A stretch of 64,000 bases of DNA from Saxidomus purpurata (Eukaryota; Mollusca; Bivalvia; Venerida; Veneridae), in NCBI GenBank assembly GCA_022818135.1, contig JAFMSR010000002.1:52564158-52628157 (forward strand). The letters run 5' to 3'. Below the pieces are notes generated by a model. That model did no database searches. It had not been told where the DNA came from and saw nothing but the letters and a program-made list of their open reading frames with translations. A program made the position numbers and the translations under genes. Below are positions 23,130 through 33,884 of this stretch, in pieces (the stretch's first letter is position 1; the number at the start of each line of letters is the position of its first letter).

Positions 23130-23885
23130 AAAATTGAAATTAAACACGTAATTTTTCTATATTCGAGGCCTCCAGGACATGAACTTTGATTTGTACACAA
23201 ACTTCAAGAAAAGATAAGTAAATCAAAACCATGTCCGCAAACTAAACTGCTAAATACATGCAATAAAATAAGAAAAATAAAATGACAATATGAAAATCAC
23301 ACTGAATAAATTTTTCAAGGAGTAGAAATGTAAATTAGTGCTTACAACTGCATAAATTCAATAAAAATAACCCCAGGTGTTATATTTTGTATAATTGTTT
23401 TAATTCATATAAGTTATTTCGATAAAGAATAGCATTTACCGTTCTTATAAATAAAGAGAAATATAAGTTTCGTTAATAGAAATCCATTCCCAGACTGTCG
23501 AACATGTTTAAAATGCGACTCACATTACGGTCTTATTGCGGTCCTATAACGGAAAACGTAGCTCAGCGGAAATATTTTGATTTTTGTTAACAGATTCTTT
23601 ATATAACTTGAAATATCTTCTAAAGTAATGTATGTTATTGTGATGTAAAGTTAGATTTTATGAATAAATGTAGTTAAAACTGCTTCTGTGCGATACAAAG
23701 GGATACTAGTTAATATGCTGTTTGTCTTGTATTTCAAATGATCAAGAACGAATCCGTCTGTGCAACTCCTGTAAAACATGCGCTCATTTCAAGTAGATAA
23801 TAGTGTATGAAAAGCTATGTAATCACTTTACGGAGAGCTATTAAAATGGAAAAAAAAACATCTTTGGCGGCGTCTTTTATGTCTG
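23130..23885. other. Gene-free stretch
   Basis: AT-rich sequence with no supported feature. Confidence 0.5.
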
Positions 23886-23889
23886 CATT

Positions 23890-24060
23890 AGTGTTTCGTC
23901 TTGTATATCGTAGTAAGCTCTATCGTCATGACCAGTGACACACCCCTATCAATTTTGGAGTCAGTTGGTCAAAGGTCAAGGTCACGATGACCTTTAATGA
24001 AAAAAATTGTTTTCGATCAATAAGTGAAGAATAACTTGCCCTGTGATTATATAATTCTGT
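23890..24060 (+). repeat. Bivalve 'ggtcaaaggtcaagg' interspersed repeat, copy 2
   Basis: Same phrase order as at 22900-23120 (accagtgacacacccctatcaattttggagtca, ggtcaaaggtcaaggtcacgatgacc split by a few bases, ttttcgatcaataagtgaa). The tandem AGGTCA-like hexamers resemble nuclear-receptor half-sites by sequence only. Confidence 0.6.
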
Positions 24061-24705
24061 CGATATATTGGTAATGTCGTAATACCGAAATAAAAGCCGA
24101 TCTTGTTAGTTATACAAGAAACTTGTATATTACTTGCTGGTAAACATCAAGATAATTAATAGAATGGCTGAGGACAAACAATAAAACTTTTAATGAATTA
24201 CACTATTTCAAAATTTAAAATAAAAACTTAATTATTTCTATTTATGTAATTTGTATTAATTCAAATTCATAAACAAAGTGCAAACAGGATATTCACTTTT
24301 TGTTTTGCTATAAAATAGGTTTTTTATGTTTATGAAAATTATTTTTCATTTTGTTTGCGCAAGGTCACAAATATGACAAACGCTAAACCATGTTTCGCTG
24401 GCGCGCAACTGGTATATACGTGCTTATATTAAAAAATAAACTAATTATTGGCCTTTCTCAGTATTAGAATTTCTATTTAATTCTGCGTGATAAGTAGAAA
24501 CTGACGACCAACCTTAACTCCTTACGAGTAGGCATTCTAATTTTGTAAAATAAAACATTTTCTGATAACATGTATACTTGATACAGTTCTCAGTGAAATC
24601 AGCAAATACTGCCAGTCTTACACAGCTTCTGCTTCTACAACAACAACATCTACGACTTTTCCTATGATATGTAACTTACGGTGCCCGTTGAGTGACATGT
24701 TAAAC

Positions 24706-25595
24706 CATTTTTGTTTTTACGTAATCTTATTTCGTTTTTACGAAGTAACAATTCGTTTTTACGAAATAAGATTTTGTAGTTTCGAAATACATTTCGTAAA
24801 AACGAAATATTACGTAAAAACGATATAACACTTCGGGATTTATTTCTTAAAAACGAAATGATATTTCGTAAAAAACGAAATACATTTCGTAAAAACGAAA
24901 TAACATCTCATAAAAACGAAATAGATTTCGCAAAACGATATAAGATTTCGAAAAAACGAAAAAAAGATTTCGTAACTTCGAAATGTTATTTCGTTTTTAC
25001 GAAATGTATTTCGTAATTACGAAATGATAATTCGTTTTTACGAAATCTTATTTCGTTTTTTACGAAATATTATTTCGTTTTTACGATGTGTTATTTCGTT
25101 TTTAAGAGATAAATTCATTTCGTTTACACGAAATATAATTTCGTTTGAACGAAGTGTTAAATCGTTTTAAAGTAATATTTCGTTTTTACGAAATGTATTT
25201 CGTAGCTACGACATCTTATTTCGTAAAAACAAAATCTTATTTCGTAAGAACGAAATCTTATTTTGTGAAAATGAAATAAGATTTCGTAAATACGAAATAC
25301 ATTTCGTAAAAACAAAATAGTATTTCGTTTAAACGGAATAAAATTTCGTTTAAAGGGAATAAATTCATTTCGTAAAAACGAAATAAGATTTTATAAAAAC
25401 GAAATAAGATTTCGTTACTACGAAAAGATATTTCGTTTTTACGAAATCTTATTTCGTTTTTACGAAATCTTATTTCGTTTTTACGAAATCTATTTCGTTT
25501 CTACGAATTGTTATTTCGTTTTTACGAAATGTTATTTCATTTTTACGAAATGTTATTAAGTTTTCATAAAATGTATTTTGTAATTACGGAATAAA
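24706..25595. repeat. Tandem array of small palindromes (atttcgt-acgaaat)
   Basis: About 40 units of roughly 21 bp. Each is a mini-hairpin with 7-bp arms atttcgt and acgaaat around a T-rich or A-rich loop, separated by ctt, gtt or aat-type spacers. Units occur in blocks of one loop orientation that then flip: T-loop at about 24710-24760, A-loop 24780-24960, T-loop 24985-25190, A-loop 25215-25320, and T-loop again after 25430. No coding potential. Confidence 0.85.
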
Positions 25596-25639
25596 AAATA
25601 ATGTATCATAATTATGTCACTTCACGGGCATCGCAGTAA

Positions 25640-26020
25640 CTACAACTAAACGATTAATATTGCTATTGCTGCTATATTCTATAGACACTGACGGGATAGT
25701 TTCTACTTCTACAGGCACTGCGTGTGTCCTACAGCAACTGCTTCTTCTATATACTAGGTATTTCCTCTTTCCCTACTATTTCTACCGGTGCTTTTACAGA
25801 AACTGCTTCTGTCATTCCAGTTTCTTTCGCTTCTATTGATACTTATGTTCCAATTGTTTCTACTATTTCTATTGACACTGCTTTTGGACCATCTGTTTCT
25901 ACTACTTCTATTGATACCACTGCTGTCCCTGCCCAAAACAATTGACGAAAGTAATACAGTCTGAACGACTAATGACTGTTGTTGCTGCTGTTGCAGGAGT
26001 TTAACGGCCGTTCCAACCAT
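25640..26020 (+). other. Ser/Thr-coding degenerate repeat stretch, not a clear gene
   Basis: Repeated phrases such as 'tctactatttctattgacactgct' give an open frame at 25724-25945 rich in S, T, I, D and P (for example VSTISIDTAFGPSVSTTSID). A shorter similar stretch (tctacaacaacaacatctacgac) lies before the palindrome array at 24632-24660. It could be a scrap of a mucin-like exon or just low-complexity sequence. No splice signals or start are convincing. Confidence 0.3.
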
Positions 26021-26084
26021 GGTTGGCCATGACTTATGACGATAAAATATCTGTTATGGGCGAAAATGTGCATGTATCTATTCA

Positions 26085-27524
26085 TTAATAATAATAATAA
26101 TAATAGCTTTATTTACCGAAGGTTACACATTTAGACATATGAAAACATATATTCTAATTTTCAATATGGCCTTCAAAGTAAAGAAACGAAAGAAAAAGCA
26201 TTATACATAAAATAAATCACCTGGCAAAGTTAAGACACATTTATATATAAGACAAACATTCTGTTAATAAATGCATTCATACATAAACATTCACTGACAG
26301 ACACTCAAAGGACATGAATATAAATTAAACACAATTATAAATATGTTAAAGAAAATGTAGATTAACTTATCATTCAGTCAATAAATAATGCTTATAATTT
26401 CCTTTGAACGTTTTAAGTGTTTTCGAACTACGTATATTTAAAGGAATGTCATTCCATATATTTTTGCTATAATTTATGAATGATGTTTCCATGTATTTAG
26501 TACGAGGTGTTATCTGTAAGACAAGATCCTTGTTTGATACTGATCTTAACTGGTATGTTTTATTGTCAGAAAACGTTACAATATCTGCCAAATATGATGG
26601 GGCATTGTTATTCATAATTTTATATATCAGGACAGCACAGTGGTATTTGCATCGGTCTGAAAAACTCAGCCATTTTAATTCATGGAATAGCTCTGCCGAT
26701 GGTGTTCGCATCGGTTTATTAAGTATTATTTTTGCAACTCGTTTCTGTAATATATTTATCTTATTCACATAACTTCTTGTTCCTTTGCCCCAGACCGTAC
26801 AACAGTAGTCAAATATGGGCAATATATATGCGTTAAAAAACATAACTTTCATTTCAGATGTGAGGTAATATATTATGTTCTTTAACAGGGCAATTTTGTT
26901 ATTCAGTTTTTTACAGACATTGTCAATTTGATTGTGCCAGGTTAGTTTATTGTCAACATATACTCCAAGTAACTTATGACAAGTAACGTTTTCTAGACGT
27001 ATGTCATTAATAAATAGTTGAAGATTTTGAGTAGATTTTAATTTATAAGCGGACCCAATTATCATGCATTTAGTTTTTGTTGGGTGCAATGCCATATTAT
27101 TTAATTTACACCATTTATTTACATAGTCAAGACTATCCTGGAGTTTATTTTGAATTGTTGATATATGATTCCCCGATTCATATAAGGTTGAGTCATCTGC
27201 ATATAAATCCATGTTTAGATCGGGATACATAAACGTGATATCATTTATGTAAATAATAAAAAGCAATGGCCCTAATATGGACCCCTGGGGCACCCCAGAT
27301 GTGATGGGGAGTATCTCAGATTGTAAATTTCCAACTTTTACAATTTGTGTCCTGTTTTCAAGATATGATTTAAACAATTTTAATGTACAACTTGAAAAAT
27401 GGTGTAATTTTAATTTGTGGAGAAGTATTTCGTGATCTACAAGATCAAAAGCCTTTCTTTGAAAGCATGAAGTAGAATTAAAAAAACTTGAACTTTTAAT
27501 ATTATTTTTTACACTTTGAATCAT
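26085..27524 (-). mobile_element. 5'-truncated non-LTR retrotransposon, CR1/jockey-type reverse transcriptase
   Basis: An intact 384-codon frame (26370-27524) encodes the C-terminal two thirds of a LINE polymerase. Visible motifs in order: AFDLVDHEIL (25-34), GVPQGSILGPLLF (77-89), the catalytic YADD (108-111), the KTKCMIIG and KLLGVYVD thumb blocks, and the C-terminal 'W..LPL..R' region (NIWNDIPLNIRSS). The endonuclease and upstream ORF1 are missing; the join near 27480-27510 is probably the truncation point. The 3' end has a short (ATT)n tail at 26085-26105, as is typical of CR1-like elements. The open frame suggests a fairly recent insertion. It is not a host gene. Confidence 0.9.
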
Positions 27525-27529
27525 CTACA

Positions 27530-28250
27530 ATGGTAATGAGCTAACTCTCATAAATTCTAAGTCATGACCATTGATGCTTATGTAACCTTGTCTGAATATA
27601 AAAACGTGATTTATTCTCGTAATATATTTTATCGAAATTCCTTGGATGATAGAATGTATGTCATTTTGTCAATAAAGTCATTATCATCATGACGTTGAAC
27701 TTGCTAATGGTGATCCATAGTAATTGTGTTAAGGCTCGTAAAATGTGATGACATTTTTTGAAGATGATGTTTCTGGCTTCGTGAACTTTTTCTTTTTGAC
27801 GGGGCCAATGATAATTGACAATTTATATACTAGTGTTCAAAAGAAAGGTAGATAGGTGCATGTAGCAAAAATATCACTTTTACTTTTCTTATTTAGGTTT
27901 AACTTCATTTCATTAATGGAACGTGACTGACAAAAAGTTAGTAACTATCATAAATAATTTAGGGTGAAAACAAAAATATGCAAAAAGTGAAACATTATTT
28001 TGTTTGACCTACTACATTCATGTGCAACGTTCAAGAAGTGTGATAGTTCATCAGAATTTGGGTTAGCTTGCATTGTTGCGGGGTTATTGCTCAACGTTGT
28101 GCGATAGCCACCCTAAGTAATACGTAATTGCTTTAGATGTCCATCGTACCTAATCTATTATGCAGTATCTGATCCACCTTTAAAACCAAAAAATAATATC
28201 AAACAGGGAATGCCACGTACCAAAAACGCAGCCTCCCCAAAAACGAGCCC
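27530..28250. other. Gene-free stretch
   Basis: No gene. The phrase ttgtcaataaagtcattatc at 27667-27686 resembles the 3' end of a plus-strand LINE, but no coding part is attached. Confidence 0.4.
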
Positions 28251-28251
28251 C

Positions 28252-28254
<3 letters not shown>

Positions 28255-28307
<53 letters not shown>
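28255..28307 (+). repeat. (CA)n microsatellite
   Basis: A near-pure CA repeat of about 26 units. A poly-Cys/Val open frame crosses it on the other strand and is not real. Confidence 0.95.
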
Positions 28308-28308
<1 letters not shown>

Positions 28309-28309
28309 T

Positions 28310-30029
28310 AAGTTTGATGAAATTTTCAGATCTAGTCCCCAGTAATGAATTGTTTCTTTTTTCCAATCTAATGCCCTGCCCTGCGTTCTGACAAGCACTT
28401 AAAGTTCTGCCCTATCCCAATCCCAATTTCAGACGTAGTTTTATTTTTTTGACTCATAATTGAACTACTTACTAACACTACATGTTTTGATTTTTTTAAC
28501 GATTCCTATCTCTTTCCAAATTCCTGTCCTTGAACTTACAAGCTCTGACTAATAATTAATTAAATTAAATATAATGTTCAATAGTTTGTCCAGTACTGAC
28601 TTTTTAACCGTAACTTTATATATACTACTATAGAAGGCTTTTGACCCGTGAGTTATGACCTATTATAGAATTTATATAAATATAAGAGTGCAGTCCCGGC
28701 TCAATGCATACATTATAAGTGGCAGCCGATCTGCACGTACATTTACTTCACACATATGGAAAAAAGATATTTACGACCAAAGATGACAAAATGTTTCACC
28801 AAGTATTTGACAAATTAAATGCAGATATACCATTCATTTTGCAGGTTTTTACGATCATTACCTCACTTTGAATTTTATACGTCGTACACATAGACGTATC
28901 AGCTATGGAAAATAAGCATAACTCTGATTACGGAATCAATCATTTAATGTTTTTCTAAGGAATTGCACCATTACAATGATAATAATTAATGTAAAAAAAT
29001 CATTTTATTTCTTTAAAACTTATAATGTTGCAATAACAAATTATGCTTCAGTAATCAGTAACTGTTAACTTTTTTATTCGGGCGACTTGGTGAAATTTGG
29101 TTCTTGTTTCCTGGACTAATGCTTTTTTTACAACAAAACAACGTCTTATATTAAATTGTGAATGGACAATTTATATATGAGGTGCCCATTTAGATTCTTA
29201 AAATAGCGTTTATATGGCGAAAAAATATTAACGGGATGATAATCATAATAGAATACTTGAATCAAAAATTAACATATTTTTTTTCAGTTTTAAAAAAGTT
29301 ATTTGATTTTGTTCTAAATTAATGAGTCGTAAAAAACGCATTAAAAGACTAAATGTGATCATCGACTCGGTAAAAAGAGCCTTCGGACAAAATACTATAA
29401 AATTAGTTTTCTTACATATTTTGAACAAACAATATTTCAATATTAATGTGCCAAAATTAATGTTGCCGTTGCAATGGTCCTTCAAAATTTAAAACAAAAC
29501 AGGATGATATAGTGGCTTACATTGGTGTTTAATTCATGTTTTCATCCAGTTATTGTCCAAATGCCCCTTTTCCTGTGACACCGATCATACATGTTTGAAG
29601 TATTGATATAATTATCTTTGAAGCCCGGTGACCTTTCTTGGCTACTTTGTATTTCATAACTAGTAAATCAATGGGAATGGGGTAGGGATTTATTTGATAT
29701 CTTGAGAGGCGTATTAAAAGTGTGTTTTTCTTTCTAACAGGCTTTTCACAACCTCCTTTCTCTCTGTAAAAAGAATAATACTACTATAAGAGTTATTCAA
29801 TAAAACTTTCTGGTATCCTAATTTAGGATTTTGTAGAACAGTCGTGTTCTAATTAATCAAACTTAATTTTAAAGAAAGAATAAGAACAATTTAAATTTGG
29901 TTTCAAGAAATTATTGCGCACTGGTAGTTTTTAAATAATGTGTTCCGCTTACGTATAGAAAACTATACGTGGTATTAACATGAGAAGCTTCCTTATTCCT
30001 TCACCAGTTTTATTTATGAGCCATAAACA
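28310..30029. other. Gene-free AT-rich stretch
   Basis: No supported feature. The 80-codon minus frame at 29243-29485 is low-complexity and lacks any family feature. Confidence 0.5.
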
Positions 30030-30156
30030 TTGTGCCTATCATCCGAACAACAAAAAAATCGCTTTGCAATGATCTCATTTTGTACCAACCTTTGTTTTAA
30101 CTGTGAGTTAACGTTTAAAGAATACTACATGCAGTCTCGTTATACATCAATGGCCA

Positions 30157-30558
30157 TTGCATGTTCGCAACGACCTTGTTGTCAGCGAGCAGACGATTAC
30201 CGGTTCAACCAACAAGCGTTATCCTTTACAACATGCATGTAGCTATCTGGTCAACGTTCATTTGATTCATGTTAACAGCTTCATGTTAATGAGACAACAC
30301 AAACTCTGCGGGAGGGAAAGGATTATTTTTATGAGGATCGGAAGAAAATCCTTACCTGCTGTCGGACACCCACGGACAACATATCAACAATTCATAATCG
30401 TTAACTGTGTACTGAACTTATTCAACATTAAATATCGTCTCCAGACAGACGAAGTATTAAATTTTGATTTATGTTGGCTGCTTTTGTTTATATTTTGCAT
30501 GTTTACGTTTGAAAACTTCTCGCATTATCGTGACAGAAAAAAACGAAGTAGTATGTAA
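30157..30558 (+). CDS. Unassigned 133-codon open frame, doubtful
   Basis: I do not recognise this frame. It opens at an ATG, ends 280 bases before the ATG of the 644-residue gene and has one hydrophobic stretch near its C-terminus (CWLLLFIFCMFTF) that could span a membrane. A second open frame overlaps its start at 30030-30242. There is no homology pattern, signal peptide or poly(A) context to support it, so it may be chance. Confidence 0.2.
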   Translation: MHVRNDLVVSEQTITGSTNKRYPLQHACSYLVNVHLIHVNSFMLMRQHKLCGRERIIFMRIGRKSLPAVGHPRTTYQQFIIVNCVLNLFNIKYRLQTDEVLNFDLCWLLLFIFCMFTFENFSHYRDRKKRSSM

Positions 30559-30838
30559 TAACACAAATATACGTCCGCACAAAACTCATTATCAAATGAA
30601 TTGAAGTTATATCTTGATTTTATAATCTTTTTTTGCTAAAACATTCGCCTTTATGTGTATACTTGCGACATGCAGACATATTTACGTCGTTATTTTGTTG
30701 AAAATATTAGGGGGGTAATTAACATACGTCAATAAAACAAGTCGTTTTAAGGGAGTGATTAATGCTGAAATTTACATACATTGTAAATACTTTCTCTATA
30801 ATTTACAGTTTTGTAGTTAAATTCAAAGTATAAGAACG

Positions 30839-32773
30839 ATGGAAAGAATAAAAAGTGCCTTTGTGGTTCTGATGTATGGGTTTACTTTAACATTTGCTCA
30901 GTATGATGTGGAATATCAATTTTCTCATGTTGCCCTCCAGATGCCTGAGAGTTTAGGGAGGCGTAATATTCGTCAGAATTGGATGATAGTTCCCCATCTA
31001 TATGAAGGAGAGGATATTCGAATAAGTTTTTGCCTCAACCGGAGTTCAATCATTGAAGTGAAAAATATTACGTATTCGAACGACGGAGCGCTGAAAACGA
31101 TAAGTATAGAGCAGGATGGAGGTGAAATAGGACGGTTTGATACACATTCTGAATCGGATTGGGGCCGATTATGGGACAAACCAGTTGAGTCAGGTCTTAT
31201 CGGGCGGACACGTATGCTAAAACCAGGGAAACATGAATTTAAGATAAAAGTGGTTAAATCTCATGACTGTTACGGTTTCGAACCCTGGTCAATGAAAGTT
31301 AGTGTGTTTACATCATTTGATTCGTCAAAATTTTGGTGTGGCAGTGAGTACACCTTGGCTTCCCAAAAGGCATCCTGTGGTAAGAGCCAATTAGATGTCA
31401 ATAAAATCGCAACAACAAGCACGACTCCGCCCACAACTACAACGTTACCGCCTACATATGTGAATGTCGAACAGTTAAGTTACAATACAAACTGTTTAGA
31501 TAGAAAAAATGTAAAAATACAGTTTACTACACAAGATATCGGAGGAACAAGTATTGTGCTGAGTCAAAATGACTGGCAAACAAAAGCAAAACAATTTCAA
31601 AACGAAAAAAGGGCAATTAAAGGAAGACTATGTGAATCTGAAATTTGGCAGCTTGGAAAAATAGATAGTGACAACAGAGAATTCAGTCCGATATATCCAG
31701 GCAAATCACTTACAATCAATATTGGTGATCAACCAAATCAGGAAGGAAAATTTCCAATGAAGCTTTTGCCATTTGCCACCACGGACATTATAATCAATTT
31801 CGGTATACCATCAAATCTAAAAATAGAACACGGCTCAGCGTATTTTGCACTTGGTTTGGTAAATCTCACGAAACCTGCAGACATAGGTTTGAGATACTAT
31901 GACCATACAATTAAGAACTTCTCGGAGATTCACGTGATAACTTTTACACCAGAATATGAAGTGATGGGTTGGAATGTACCAAATTTAGGGAGAACAGACA
32001 ACAGATCCGGTTCTATACATTTACATTTTCAATCCGAAGCTAATGTAATAATGTTTGATTTCCTCAAACTTCAGTACACAAAACGAGACGAGAGAAAAAT
32101 AAGCAATATGATTGTAAGAAGAGGACACTGGAAAATCCGCGGTTTAAAATTCAACTCAACCGTTGGGATGAAAGTTGTGGTCAATGGCATGGATGAAGCG
32201 ACTAATATTGAAGACGTTAACTTGATGTACCAAGTCAATTATTTTAGCCGTTACCAAACTGTTTTACGCGTCAGGCAAGACGGCATTTTTTATCCATACA
32301 AGTCCTTTCGAATTAAGATGGATGAGTCAGAACAGACGTTTGTTGATATAACAGGATTTGCTTTTAACAACAACGCTAATTTATCAAGTGCAAGCCGCCA
32401 TTCAACCTGGATACGGTCTTTTAACATTGACACTTCAAATGACGAACTAACGGCCGTTTATGAAGATGGATCGATTCTACGCCTTAAGTTAGTGGCGACA
32501 TCCACCGAAACAAAATTACAAATACTAGGGTTTGAAGGCCGTTCCGATCAAAAGAAAACTTATGACGCCCAAAGTATCGTTTTTACCTCAACATACGTAA
32601 ATGATTACTTTGCAGCAGTGAATACATTATCGTCGGAAGGGAGAGAACGACCAGTAATGTCAAATATTGATGATTTCAGCGGTGATTACACTTTCACGTT
32701 TACAAAAACGTCTCCAACGAATTTGTTCTATGCGAATAACTTCATCAAACTGCAGTTTCCTAGACCCATGTGA
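30839..32773 (+). CDS. Secreted two-part protein: two-cysteine family domain, Thr/Pro hinge, unknown C-terminal region (family member D)
   Basis: A 644-residue single-exon secreted protein. Residues 1-20 form a signal peptide. Residues 21-175 repeat the landmarks of the three smaller proteins nearby: Cys65 in ISFCLN, NITYSNDG (76-83), GGEIGRFDT (94-102), WGRLWDKPVESGLIG (108-122), LKPGKHEFKIKVV (127-139), YGFE (145-148) and FWCGSE (165-170). Residues 191-206 are a Thr/Pro hinge. Residues 207-644 are a long, mostly beta-looking region with two cysteines (219, 265), frequent aromatic residues and N-glycosylation sequons, no membrane segment and no motif I recognise. Cys144 and Cys180 are additional. 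It is the only plus-strand member of the family. A secreted adhesive, matrix or recognition role is possible, but nothing in the sequence decides this. Confidence 0.88.
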   Translation: MERIKSAFVVLMYGFTLTFAQYDVEYQFSHVALQMPESLGRRNIRQNWMIVPHLYEGEDIRISFCLNRSSIIEVKNITYSNDGALKTISIEQDGGEIGRFDTHSESDWGRLWDKPVESGLIGRTRMLKPGKHEFKIKVVKSHDCYGFEPWSMKVSVFTSFDSSKFWCGSEYTLASQKASCGKSQLDVNKIATTSTTPPTTTTLPPTYVNVEQLSYNTNCLDRKNVKIQFTTQDIGGTSIVLSQNDWQTKAKQFQNEKRAIKGRLCESEIWQLGKIDSDNREFSPIYPGKSLTINIGDQPNQEGKFPMKLLPFATTDIIINFGIPSNLKIEHGSAYFALGLVNLTKPADIGLRYYDHTIKNFSEIHVITFTPEYEVMGWNVPNLGRTDNRSGSIHLHFQSEANVIMFDFLKLQYTKRDERKISNMIVRRGHWKIRGLKFNSTVGMKVVVNGMDEATNIEDVNLMYQVNYFSRYQTVLRVRQDGIFYPYKSFRIKMDESEQTFVDITGFAFNNNANLSSASRHSTWIRSFNIDTSNDELTAVYEDGSILRLKLVATSTETKLQILGFEGRSDQKKTYDAQSIVFTSTYVNDYFAAVNTLSSEGRERPVMSNIDDFSGDYTFTFTKTSPTNLFYANNFIKLQFPRPM

Positions 32774-32779
32774 AAACAT

Positions 32780-33215
32780 TAAACTATGACCGTGCTGCAC
32801 AACTTTAAGTTGTCGTGTACGTAACAGAAATTTGCCGGCTTGATTTCAGTTGACTTTTTCCGTGACATAGAATGAAAAACATTCAGGCAGGAAAGTCCGT
32901 TTTCATTAGCGAAATACTTGTTTGTGATTGTCACTCCGCATCGTTGTTTAGGGATTTTGTAATTTATTTGCAAAATATCCAACTTAAAATTGTATAGTGA
33001 ATACAAAAATGTAAAATGTCAAATAGTCTCTTGTTGAAATTATTATAATTTCTTACGAATCGTTGGATGGTGGCCAGTGTAAGAGCATGTGTTATGAATA
33101 TTCTACTATACGCCGTTTCCTTGTCAAGAACCAAATTTCGTTTTACTTTTAAGGCATTACCAGCATTTAGATGCTTTTATTTGCTTACTTGAGAACGAAG
33201 TACTTGGGATCGGTT
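32780..33215. other. 3' flank of member D
   Basis: No gene. ATTAAA lies only a few bases after the stop codon (32779-32784), and no clear AATAAA follows. The 75-codon minus frame at 32779-33006 has no support. Confidence 0.4.
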
Positions 33216-33219
33216 ATTG

Positions 33220-33740
33220 TGGTCAGCGGCTGTCTGGCGTCCGTCGTCGTCTGTGCATGCGTCCGTCAATTTATTGCTTTAAACGACTTCTACTACTCAA
33301 TTGCTAGGCTAATTATAAACAAACTTCATGGGGATGATCCTTGGGTGGTCTGCATTCACTGGTTGAGTTGCATACAATGCAGAACTCTGGTTGCCATGGC
33401 GACGGAAAGGAAACACTTGAAAAATCTTCATCTTAAAAATCGCAAGGTCCTGCAGAGCTCAGATATTTGGCATGTAGCATTGCCGAGTGGATCTCTACTT
33501 GCCAACTATCTAAGCTCGATGCCTTTTGGTTTAGGCGAAGAGTTGTAAAAACATTTCTCTATATAACTCTATGTACAATCAAATGACCCCGGGGCGGGGG
33601 TCATATTTGATCTGGGGTTCATGATTTGAACAGTCTTGGTTGAAGTCCACTACACACTGCTACAGTCCAAATATCTAGGCTATGAGTCTTGTCGTTGAAG
33701 ACAAGAAGATTTTTTATTTTTTTCCTATATAAGCCTAATT
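33220..33740. repeat. Bivalve hairpin-headed repeat, rearranged copy
   Basis: The left half (33230-33545) runs forward with phrases shared with 15277-16090 (aatgcagaactctggttgcc, gatatttggcatgtagcattgc). The right half (33580-33730) is the reverse complement of the same unit. The open frame at 33171-33548 lies within it and is not a gene. Confidence 0.7.
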
Positions 33741-33884
33741 AATTTCCAAACCTCCCAACTTCAAATGTCAAGTACTATTTCCCTTGTAGGGTTTGTTAAT
33801 AATGTTGAAGGCCATAAAATCTCCGCTAAGATTAGTAATCAGCTAGATCTACCCAATAACCAGTCAGATAATCGGCATACTATC

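Noticed and set aside
22900..24060. AGGTCA-type nuclear-receptor sites
   Set aside because: The hexamers are part of a widespread interspersed repeat, so the match alone is not evidence of regulation.
26476..26772. Plus-strand 98-codon frame
   Set aside because: Antisense shadow of the LINE reverse transcriptase.
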